Source: Fimbriimonadaceae bacterium (GTDB taxonomy: Bacteria; Armatimonadota; Fimbriimonadia; Fimbriimonadales; Fimbriimonadaceae). Taken from it: a DNA stretch of 12,546 nucleotides. Below the pieces are notes generated by a model, which had not been told where the DNA came from, searched no databases, and saw nothing but the letters and a program-made list of their open reading frames with translations. Position numbers and translations under genes: made by a program. Positions 6,541 through 12,546 of the stretch are shown here, one piece after another. The number at the start of each line of letters is the position of its first letter. The first letter of the stretch is position 1. The stretch spans positions 1 through 12,546 of the forward strand of contig JADLGZ010000016.1 of the NCBI GenBank assembly GCA_020849075.1, in the 5' to 3' direction.

Positions 6541-7158
6541 GTGATTGCCCACATTCTTGGACTTCAAACCGCCCTGAACTATGGTCAAACTCCGGCCCAG
6601 ATTGACGCCATGGGCCTTGATGGATGGATCGCCTTTTGCGAGAAAAAGGAGAGGAAAGCTCTGCCCGAGTATGAACTTCGCGCTCAGGTTTACCATTATG
6701 CGGGAGCCGTGCGAGCTACCAACAAAGCCCGAATCAGCAAGCTTCCCAAGTTCCTCCAGACCCACACAACTGCATTGGCCAGCGAGCTGGAAAACTACTC
6801 CACCCGTCTAGTGGAGATGGAAGAGGCCGCCATGGGCGGAGGCACGATGTACATCCTCTTCTATGCCAGCGCCAGCGCGAAATCGGCCGAGACCATCAAG
6901 GCGCTCACCACCAACAACTTCAAAGCCAAGGCCAAGTTTGTTGTTTCTGACGTGACGAAGGCTCTGAACAGCCTGGATCCCTTGGTCAAGGGGGCCGACC
7001 CGGATTTCAGCAAGCCCTCCAACGCTGCCGCCGCCCTCAGCGCAGCCAAGGCCTCGTTCAGCAAGATCGCGGCCTTGATGGCAAAGCGTCCCCGACCCGA
7101 GTCGGACTTCGTCTTGGAATACTGCAAATCCCGCACCATCCTCAATAGCGGCACCTAA
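6541..7158 (+). CDS. Hypothetical protein, helical, Ala/Lys rich
   Basis: The 205-residue product is predicted to be mainly alpha-helical and soluble. Residues 1-90 hold amphipathic helices with scattered charges (for example EKKERKALPEYELRAQ). A short hydrophobic stretch, GGGTMYILFYASASA, lies near 96-110; it is too short to be a convincing membrane helix. The second half is rich in Ala and Lys and carries a TKALNSLDPL segment. I recognise no motif or catalytic residue. Start GTG 6541 was chosen because a CATAAT hexamer ends 6 nt before it; GTG 6526 would add five residues. The gene lies between the terminator and murC-ddl, only 24 nt before the latter, so read-through into the cell-wall cluster is possible. 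The continuous frame and separate promoter support a real gene; the function is unknown. Confidence 0.7.
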   Translation: MIAHILGLQTALNYGQTPAQIDAMGLDGWIAFCEKKERKALPEYELRAQVYHYAGAVRATNKARISKLPKFLQTHTTALASELENYSTRLVEMEEAAMGGGTMYILFYASASAKSAETIKALTTNNFKAKAKFVVSDVTKALNSLDPLVKGADPDFSKPSNAAAALSAAKASFSKIAALMAKRPRPESDFVLEYCKSRTILNSGT

Positions 7159-7170
7159 GAGCCGGTACCA

Positions 7171-7176
7171 TAACTT
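7171..7176 (+). promoter_or_regulatory. Possible -10 element of murC-ddl (leaderless)
   Basis: TAACTT (4 of 6 to TATAAT) ends 6 nt before GTG 7183, with sequence CAACC immediately before the start. The same CAACCGTG context precedes the start of the neighbouring gene at 6541. No clear -35 was found. Alternative registers TACCAT (7166-7171) or CATAAC (7169-7174) are equally possible. Confidence 0.35.
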
Positions 7177-7182
7177 TCAACC

Positions 7183-9432
7183 GTGCGAACCAAGAAAGAG
7201 ATTGAGAGCCAGTTTGCTAGTCGTGATGACTTAGCTAAATGCACTTCGTTCTGCTTGGTCGGCATCGGCGGCGCAGGAATGGCCCCCGTCGCGAGGATGC
7301 TGAAACGCCGAGGCTTCGAAGTTCACGGCACCGATAGCTCCGAAAGCGAAGAGACAAAGCGGCTGACCGCCGACGGCATTGATGTTCATCTTGGGCATTC
7401 CGGAAGCATGGTCCACCCCGGCGACGCCGTCGTGCTTTCAGATGCAATTGACCTCGGCACCAGCCCCGAAGTCGCCGCCGCCCGGATTCATGGGTGCAAG
7501 CTCTTCCGTCGCTCTCAGGTTCTGGGCTGGATGTTAAGCGACAAGAAGACGGTCGCAGTCACCGGCACTCACGGTAAGACCACCACCAGCGGACTGGTCG
7601 GTGCCGCCCTCCGCGCCGCTGGTCTGGACCCGACCATCGTCATTGGCGCATTCGTGCCGGACTTCGGTGGGGCCGTCATCGAGGGTGAAGGTGAATGGGC
7701 GGTCATTGAGGCGTGCGAGGCGTACGATAGCCTCCGTGACTTCGACCCCTACCACGTAGTCCTCACCAACTTCGAGCCCGACCACCTCGATTTTCATGGC
7801 AATTGGGAGGGTCTCAAAGGCGCCATGGAGGCCTTTATCTCGCGCATGCCACCTGAAGGCAAATTGGTTTATTTCTCGGGCGATGCCGGCGCAAGGGAAG
7901 TTGCCGAGGGCCTGAACGGTAAGGCCATCCCCTACTCGGCCAACTCACAACTGATTGACGACCTCGCGTTGCCCGGAGCCCATAACCGCCTCAATGCCGA
8001 AGCGGCACGCGTGATCGCCGGCCTCATCGGAGCCGGTAATGTGGATGCTGCCCTTCAACACTTTGGCGGAGCGGAGCGGCGCCTTCAAGTCCTAGTCGAT
8101 GGCCTAATCACCGTTGTAGATGACTACGCCCATATGCCCAAGGAGATAGATGCCTCCATCCAAGCCCTTCGCGAGCGCTATCCTGGGCGCCGCTTGGTGA
8201 TCGCCTATCAGCCTCATCTCTATTCCCGAACCGCTGAATGTTTGGATGGGTTCTCCGCAAGCTTATCGGCCGCGGACCTCTTGCTGATCACCGATATCTA
8301 TCCCGCCCGCGAAGCCCCGATGCCGGGCGTAAGCTCATCCCGGATCGCAGAGGCAGTTACCTGCGAGTGCCATTACGTACCCTCCCGCCATGTCCTGCCC
8401 CGGTTCGCCGCCTCTCTCGTCCATGACGGCGATATCGTGGTCGGAATGGGGGCGGGCACAATCTCCGAGTTCGCTCCCGCATTCATCCTTGAACTTGATC
8501 GAGGCCAGAGCAAGAAGCGAGTTGTGGTGGTTCTGGGCGGGGATAGCGCCGAAAGGGAAGTCAGCCTGCATTCGGGTCGCGAAGTATCGGCCGCCCTTGC
8601 CTCGCGAGGCTACGAAGTCACCGAACTGGATGTGTCCGATGCTCTGCTGAGCGGTAAGAGCTTGGCGACCCTGACCGGCCCTAGTCGGCCAGATGTCGCT
8701 TTCCTCGCCGTCCATGGCACCCATGCCGAAGATGGGGCAATCCAAGGCCTGTTCGAGTTGCTACATATTCCCTATACGGGCTCGCACATTCAGGCCAGTG
8801 CCCTCGCTATGGACAAGGACCGAACCAAATCCCTCCTCCAAGCCCATGGACTTCCCGTGCCCCAGGGGGTTCTCGTCCATCGGGACCGCCCCCTACCCCC
8901 CGTCCCCTCTGGGCGTGTCATCGTAAAGCCCAACGCCCAGGGGAGCACGGTTGGGCTCACCTTCGTGGAGGACCAAGCCGCCCTCCCCGCTGCTATCGCC
9001 AAGGCCCTGCACTATTGCGACGAGGTGCTTGTCGAGGAATGGATTGAGGGAATGGAGATCAGCGTTCCTGTCCTCATTGACCGAGCATTGCCCCCTGTTG
9101 AAATCGTGCCCGCCAGTGGGCGCTACGACTTCGCTATGAAGTACCTTCCTGGCGCTACCGAAGAAATCTGCCCAGCCCGTATCTCCCCCGAACTACTTGC
9201 AAAAGTGCAACAATATGCACTCAAAACTCATCAGATCATGGGCTGCTGTGGCGCTACCCGGACCGACATGATCATCAAGACTGATGGCGAACCCGTCATA
9301 TTGGAAATCAACACCCTTCCCGGAATGACCGCCACCAGCCTCCTTCCCAAGAGCGCGAAGACCGCCGGGATTTCATTTGAAGACCTCTGCTCCACCATAG
9401 TTGAAGATGCCCTCCAAAAAGCGCCGCACTAG
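7183..9432 (+). CDS. murC-ddl: UDP-N-acetylmuramate--L-alanine ligase / D-alanine--D-alanine ligase fusion (MurC-Ddl)
   Basis: One 749-residue chain carries two cytosolic peptidoglycan-precursor ligases. Residues 1 to about 440 are MurC, which adds L-Ala to UDP-MurNAc: GIGGAGM (27-33), ATP loop GTHGKTTT (128-135), FEPDHLDFHG metal/substrate segment and VDDYAHMPKE (312-321). Residues about 444-749 are Ddl, which makes D-Ala-D-Ala: LGGDSAEREVSL with E457, HGTHAEDG (511-518), ATP-grasp VKPNAQGSTVG, EEWIEG, YDFAMKY and LEINTLPGMT. Both halves are full length (Ddl about 306 residues), so both are probably active. Departures from common motifs: YAHHP is YAHMP, EADES is EACEA, and HGRGGEDG is HGTHAEDG. 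A MurC-Ddl fusion is known from chlamydiae; here it heads a division cluster. The last 26 nt overlap ftsQ. GTG is the start; no earlier start has support. Confidence 0.95.
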   Translation: MRTKKEIESQFASRDDLAKCTSFCLVGIGGAGMAPVARMLKRRGFEVHGTDSSESEETKRLTADGIDVHLGHSGSMVHPGDAVVLSDAIDLGTSPEVAAARIHGCKLFRRSQVLGWMLSDKKTVAVTGTHGKTTTSGLVGAALRAAGLDPTIVIGAFVPDFGGAVIEGEGEWAVIEACEAYDSLRDFDPYHVVLTNFEPDHLDFHGNWEGLKGAMEAFISRMPPEGKLVYFSGDAGAREVAEGLNGKAIPYSANSQLIDDLALPGAHNRLNAEAARVIAGLIGAGNVDAALQHFGGAERRLQVLVDGLITVVDDYAHMPKEIDASIQALRERYPGRRLVIAYQPHLYSRTAECLDGFSASLSAADLLLITDIYPAREAPMPGVSSSRIAEAVTCECHYVPSRHVLPRFAASLVHDGDIVVGMGAGTISEFAPAFILELDRGQSKKRVVVVLGGDSAEREVSLHSGREVSAALASRGYEVTELDVSDALLSGKSLATLTGPSRPDVAFLAVHGTHAEDGAIQGLFELLHIPYTGSHIQASALAMDKDRTKSLLQAHGLPVPQGVLVHRDRPLPPVPSGRVIVKPNAQGSTVGLTFVEDQAALPAAIAKALHYCDEVLVEEWIEGMEISVPVLIDRALPPVEIVPASGRYDFAMKYLPGATEEICPARISPELLAKVQQYALKTHQIMGCCGATRTDMIIKTDGEPVILEINTLPGMTATSLLPKSAKTAGISFEDLCSTIVEDALQKAPH

Positions 9433-10135
9433 AAAACGAACGCGACCAAATTGGCCGCCGATTTTATGGCTCGCTACGGTGATCAGCGTGGTCTTGGGCA
9501 TTTTGTATAGTCCCCTTTCGCGCGCTCAGGTGGTCTGGGTAGAAGGCGCAACCCAAGAGCAAATGCCCGCCATCATCAAACTATTGCAAGGCGTCCGCCA
9601 CCAGCCCGCGCTTCAGGTAAGCAAGGCCAAAGTTGAGAGCGATGTCCTCGAGATCAACGAAATCAAGTCCGCCAAATACACCCAAAACCTCTTTGGACGC
9701 GCCATCTTGCAGGTCGTCCAGAAGGTCCCCGTCGCTAGAGTTGGCGACACGAACGCTTATCTGGATGAAGACGGCAATATCTTTATCTTAGCTGTCAAAC
9801 CGAAGCAAATTGTCCCAGTTCTGGTCCTCAATCCTATCTTTACTGAGCCCACCCTCAGCCCGATGGCGAGGTGGGAGAGCGGACGAGTCGCCAAGATTTG
9901 CCAACAAAGCTCCAAAAACTGGCCCGATTTCCCTGTAAAGATTGAGGTGACCGAGCGCGGCGTGATAAACTTACAGCCATTGACGGGCGGGGCCATGGCG
10001 GTCTTCGGCTCATCGGATGATTGGGAGAAAAAGCTTGCCGCATTGGCGCGAATGGTGCAAGCTGAACCCGAACTGTGGAGACGCTACAAAGAGGTCAATC
10101 TAATTGACCCCGAGAATCCGATGACACGCTCATAA
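9407..10135 (+). CDS. ftsQ: Cell division protein FtsQ/DivIB
   Basis: FtsQ/DivIB is a single-pass membrane protein that links early and late divisome proteins and binds FtsB/FtsL at the periplasmic side. The 242-residue product has a strongly basic N-tail (KKRRTRKRTR), one membrane helix (about residues 16-37) and an exported part. There a short POTRA-like segment leads into a beta domain with the family pattern ILQVVQKVPVARV, then YLDEDGNIF and VPVLVL. It is distant in sequence from model FtsQ, so the call rests on topology, this pattern and position. I chose ATG 9407; TTG 9401 is two codons upstream. The gene overlaps murC-ddl by 26 nt in a different frame, which suggests translational coupling. 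The C-terminus ends in a polar tail. Next gene starts 22 nt later. Confidence 0.85.
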   Translation: MPSKKRRTRKRTRPNWPPILWLATVISVVLGILYSPLSRAQVVWVEGATQEQMPAIIKLLQGVRHQPALQVSKAKVESDVLEINEIKSAKYTQNLFGRAILQVVQKVPVARVGDTNAYLDEDGNIFILAVKPKQIVPVLVLNPIFTEPTLSPMARWESGRVAKICQQSSKNWPDFPVKIEVTERGVINLQPLTGGAMAVFGSSDDWEKKLAALARMVQAEPELWRRYKEVNLIDPENPMTRS

Positions 10136-10157
10136 TCAATAATTTGTTGAACTGAAA

Positions 10158-10910
10158 ATGAACACCCCCTTCGCCCCCAAGATCGAACCAAGATCCCCAA
10201 CCTTCACGCTCAGTGTGACGGCCTTGGTATTGGGTTTGATGATCGGCCTCGCTTGGGTGACTAACAAAGAACGACAGAACAATATCGTTTCCATCTCGCC
10301 CGCCGTGAAGTACGGCACCCTTGATATCCAACGGGCCAATCTGGAAATGCAAGCTGAAGTCAAAGATTTGCGCGAGCAACTTGCCGAATTTGAAAAGGCC
10401 GCCTCCAAAAAGGAGAACAACAGCAAGCTCATTCAGCAGAGTTTGGAAAAGTATCAGATTGCCGCCGGAATCACGGAGCTAACCGGCCCCGGCCTCCTGA
10501 TAACCCTGAACGACAGCAAGCGTAAGGACGTTTTTGAGACCGAGACCATCATTCACGACATCGACTTACTGCGCGTGACTAACGAACTCTGGGCATCTGG
10601 GGCTGAAGCCATTGCCATTAATGGACAGCGCATCATCACGGGCACGCCAATTCGGTGCGTCGGCCCCACGATCCATGTCAATTACGTGCCCGCCGCTCCA
10701 CCATATCGAATCCAAGCCCTCGGTGACCCTAACACCCTTTATGGCGGGATGGCCACGAACGGTGGTGTCATTGCTGAAATTACCGAAGTGGATCCCAAAA
10801 TGGTGCTCATGGAGAAGCTTGACAAACTCACCGTGCCCGCCTTCAGTGGCGCCATGAGCCCCAAACTTTCGACCGCCCCCGAGGTAGAACCGGGAGCTAA
10901 GAAGCAGTGA
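10158..10910 (+). CDS. DUF881 family membrane-anchored protein
   Basis: DUF881 proteins are bitopic membrane proteins found next to division genes in Gram-positive and some other phyla; their biochemical role is not established. The 250-residue product has a short cytosolic N-tail, one membrane helix (about 17-35), a coiled coil (about 54-95, rich in E, K, L and Q) and a C-terminal domain with family hallmarks: AGITELTGPGLLITLND, then ELWASGAEAIAINGQRI and GPTIHVNYVPAAPPYRIQALGD. The tail after about residue 225 is rich in Pro/Ala and likely disordered. The stop overlaps the GTG start of sbp (GTGA), as expected for an operon. The start ATG follows the ftsQ stop by 22 nt; no Shine-Dalgarno consensus is seen. 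One copy is present here, whereas some genomes carry two flanking sbp. Confidence 0.92.
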   Translation: MNTPFAPKIEPRSPTFTLSVTALVLGLMIGLAWVTNKERQNNIVSISPAVKYGTLDIQRANLEMQAEVKDLREQLAEFEKAASKKENNSKLIQQSLEKYQIAAGITELTGPGLLITLNDSKRKDVFETETIIHDIDLLRVTNELWASGAEAIAINGQRIITGTPIRCVGPTIHVNYVPAAPPYRIQALGDPNTLYGGMATNGGVIAEITEVDPKMVLMEKLDKLTVPAFSGAMSPKLSTAPEVEPGAKKQ

Positions 10911-11335
10911 TTCTCATCCCGCTATTCTGTCTCCTGCTGGGTGTGCTGGTTGGAGTCCTCATTGGCAAGCCCCTCACCGGAGAAATCGGTGTCTATGTGG
11001 CCGTCGCCTGCTTGGCCGGGCTGGACACAATCTGCGGGGGTATTCGGGCCAACCTAGAGGGCAAGTTTGACGGCCCGATCATGGTCACGGGCTTTCTCTC
11101 GAATATCCTCATCGCATCCGCCCTTAGCTGGCTCGGCACCAAGATCGGTGTTGAGGTCTTCTTAGTATGTGCATTCATCTTTGGAATGAGAATTTTCACA
11201 AATCTCAGTGTCATTCGGCGCATACTTCTGACAAAATGGACTGATAGGAAAGCCCGCGAAGCGCAGGAGCGCTTAGATACTGAACGTGCGCAGGAGGCGG
11301 CGGCGGCACCATCGGAAACGGTTTTTTCAAAATGA
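10907..11335 (+). CDS. sbp: Small basic protein Sbp (DUF1290 family)
   Basis: Sbp is a small membrane protein encoded just upstream of ftsA in Bacillus and relatives; its role is undefined but division-linked by context. The 142-residue product matches B. subtilis Sbp (about 120 aa) closely: LDTICGGIRANLEGKFD, GFLSNILIASALSWLGTKIGV, and FGMRIFTNLSVIRRILLTKWT. Three to four hydrophobic helices are visible. After LLTKW it carries an extra charged tail (about residues 112-142, rich in R, E, A and Q) that may be helical; the Bacillus protein stops shortly after this point. GTG start overlaps the DUF881 stop (GTGA), and the TGA stop overlaps the ftsA ATG (ATGA). Translation is therefore probably coupled along DUF881-sbp-ftsA. 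Confidence 0.93.
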   Translation: MILIPLFCLLLGVLVGVLIGKPLTGEIGVYVAVACLAGLDTICGGIRANLEGKFDGPIMVTGFLSNILIASALSWLGTKIGVEVFLVCAFIFGMRIFTNLSVIRRILLTKWTDRKAREAQERLDTERAQEAAAAPSETVFSK

Positions 11336-12546
11336 CTACACAGCCTATCTTCACGCTTGACCTTGGATCGTCGAAAGTTGCCCTTCTGGCCGCGACCCTT
11401 GATGACGCCGGACGACTCAACGTGCAAGAAGCGGGTGTGGCCCCGAACCGTGGCATAACGCGGGGCGTCATCACCGACCTTGACTTGACCCGAGAGGCAA
11501 TCTCGGAAGCGGTTTCCGCGATACGCTCGTACGGCACCCCCGAAGAAGTGGTGGTAAACCTCGGCGGCACCCAACTGGAGGGAATCAATTCACAGGGTTT
11601 TCATCCGATCGTGCCGGTCGGGCGAACGATTACGAGCGCCGACGCCCTCGCCGTGGTCAACCACAGCCGTCAAGTGCGACCGGAGCCCGACCGGGAGCAG
11701 ATAGTTGCCATCCCGCGCGAATTCAAGGTTGACGGTCAGAGCGGGGTATCCCGTCCGATTGGTCTATCTGGTTCGCGACTGGAAGTCACTACCCACATCA
11801 TCACCGCCCCAATTGCCAACATGCGAAATCTGCAAACCGTGATCGAAGGCATTGGGTTGCGGGTCGCCGATATTGTTCCCAACCCCGTAGCCGCCGGCTT
11901 GGGCTTCCTCTCCGCCGAGGACCGCCAGAACGGGGCCGCTGTGGTGGATATAGGAGCGAGTACAACCACGCTCTCCATTTATCGAGGGGGCGGTCTGGCT
12001 TATTGTGTGGTCTTACCCTTGGGAAGCGGAAGCGTAACTGCCGATCTCACGAAGCTACTGAAGATGGCTCCGGAAGAAGCCGACCAGTTGAAACGCAAAC
12101 ACGGTCGTGCCGTCAACATGAAGGCGGGCGACGAGTCCACCGTTGAAGTACGCCAGATCGGCCAGAGCCAACCGCGCCACCTGCAGCGACGGGTGCTGTT
12201 TGAAATCATCGAAAGTCGGATGAGCGAGATCGCCCGCATGGTAGCGCAGCATCTAGACCGGAGTGGGATGAAGGGCATGTTGCCGGGCGGAGTGGTCGTC
12301 ACCGGCGGGGGGAGCCTCTTGCCGGGTACACCTCAGCTTTTCGGGGCAATCATGCGCGAGCCGAATGCCCGCTTGGGAACGCCAAAGGTTGAGGGCCCAG
12401 CGGCCCTTCGCGCCAGCGGCCCAGAATGGAGTGTTGCCGTCGGAATGGCGGCTTATGTTTTGCAAGGTCAGGATTCGGACATTGAGCCGGCCAATGGCCT
12501 TGATCATTGGAAGGAGCGCATTCGCACCTTCTTCATGAAAGTGTAA
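11332..12546 (+). CDS. ftsA: Cell division protein FtsA
   Basis: FtsA is an actin-like ATPase that tethers FtsZ filaments to the membrane and recruits later division proteins. The 404-residue product has the actin-fold motifs: phosphate 1 FTLDLGSSKVA (7-17), phosphate 2 VVDIGAST (204-211) and adenosine motif VVVTGGGSLLPG (about 321-332). A subdomain 1C (about 84-165) is present between phosphate 1 and the centre. The C-terminus DHWKERIRTFFMKV is an amphipathic helix, the usual membrane-targeting sequence. Size is close to E. coli FtsA (420 aa). The ATG shares 4 nt with the sbp stop. The TAA lies exactly at the window end, so the gene is complete. ftsZ would usually follow but is not in view. 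Confidence 0.96.
   Translation: MTTQPIFTLDLGSSKVALLAATLDDAGRLNVQEAGVAPNRGITRGVITDLDLTREAISEAVSAIRSYGTPEEVVVNLGGTQLEGINSQGFHPIVPVGRTITSADALAVVNHSRQVRPEPDREQIVAIPREFKVDGQSGVSRPIGLSGSRLEVTTHIITAPIANMRNLQTVIEGIGLRVADIVPNPVAAGLGFLSAEDRQNGAAVVDIGASTTTLSIYRGGGLAYCVVLPLGSGSVTADLTKLLKMAPEEADQLKRKHGRAVNMKAGDESTVEVRQIGQSQPRHLQRRVLFEIIESRMSEIARMVAQHLDRSGMKGMLPGGVVVTGGGSLLPGTPQLFGAIMREPNARLGTPKVEGPAALRASGPEWSVAVGMAAYVLQGQDSDIEPANGLDHWKERIRTFFMKV

Noticed and set aside
1..12546. Mobile element, prophage, defence system, CRISPR array, tRNA or rRNA gene
   Set aside because: I saw no transposase or integrase motifs, no direct-repeat arrays, no cloverleaf-like sequence and no rRNA stretches; gene content is housekeeping with even base composition.

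Overview
The window reads as an ordinary chromosomal segment of a free-living bacterium with moderately high G+C. It holds eleven protein genes (one cut by the window edge) and no RNA genes, insertion sequences or CRISPR arrays. Several traits point away from Proteobacteria: a Bacillus-type five-helix SdhC, a DUF881 - small basic protein (Sbp) - ftsA block of the kind seen in Firmicutes, Actinobacteria and some deep-branching phyla, a fused MurC-Ddl, and apparently leaderless genes. An Armatimonadota-like (Fimbriimonadia-type) or similar lineage is my best guess. This is inference from gene content, not a phylogenetic result.

Layout. On the minus strand, 1-1036 is the N-terminal part of enolase. 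Divergent from it, 1230-1928 is a stand-alone succinate dehydrogenase cytochrome b subunit. It converges on a two-gene minus-strand unit (3548 to 1936): an FAD-dependent amine-oxidase/renalase-like oxidoreductase, whose stop overlaps the start of a small exported protein of unknown function. Divergent from that unit, 3717-5678 encodes a fused alpha/beta E1 of a 2-oxo acid dehydrogenase, followed by a lipoprotein gene with its own good promoter and a strong terminator (6473-6496). A small helical hypothetical gene (6541-7158) comes next.

The right half (7183-12546) is a cell-wall and division cluster: murC-ddl fusion, ftsQ, DUF881 gene, sbp, ftsA. Most junctions overlap or nearly touch (26 nt, 22 nt gap, 4 nt, 4 nt), so this looks like one operon that couples peptidoglycan precursor synthesis (UDP-MurNAc-L-Ala and D-Ala-D-Ala) to divisome assembly. 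ftsZ would be expected just past the right edge, but this cannot be seen.

The most general unusual signal is regulatory. Most genes that begin a transcription unit carry a -10-like hexamer ending only 6-8 nt before the start codon and no Shine-Dalgarno sequence, which suggests leaderless mRNAs. I found no clearly new multi-gene system. The points worth a second look are the leaderless pattern, the MurC-Ddl fusion with divergent motifs, the orphan SdhC and orphan fused E1, and three small proteins of unknown function. No stretch longer than 300 bases lacks a gene; the largest gaps are 1037-1229 and 3549-3716, and their palindromes and putative promoters are listed.
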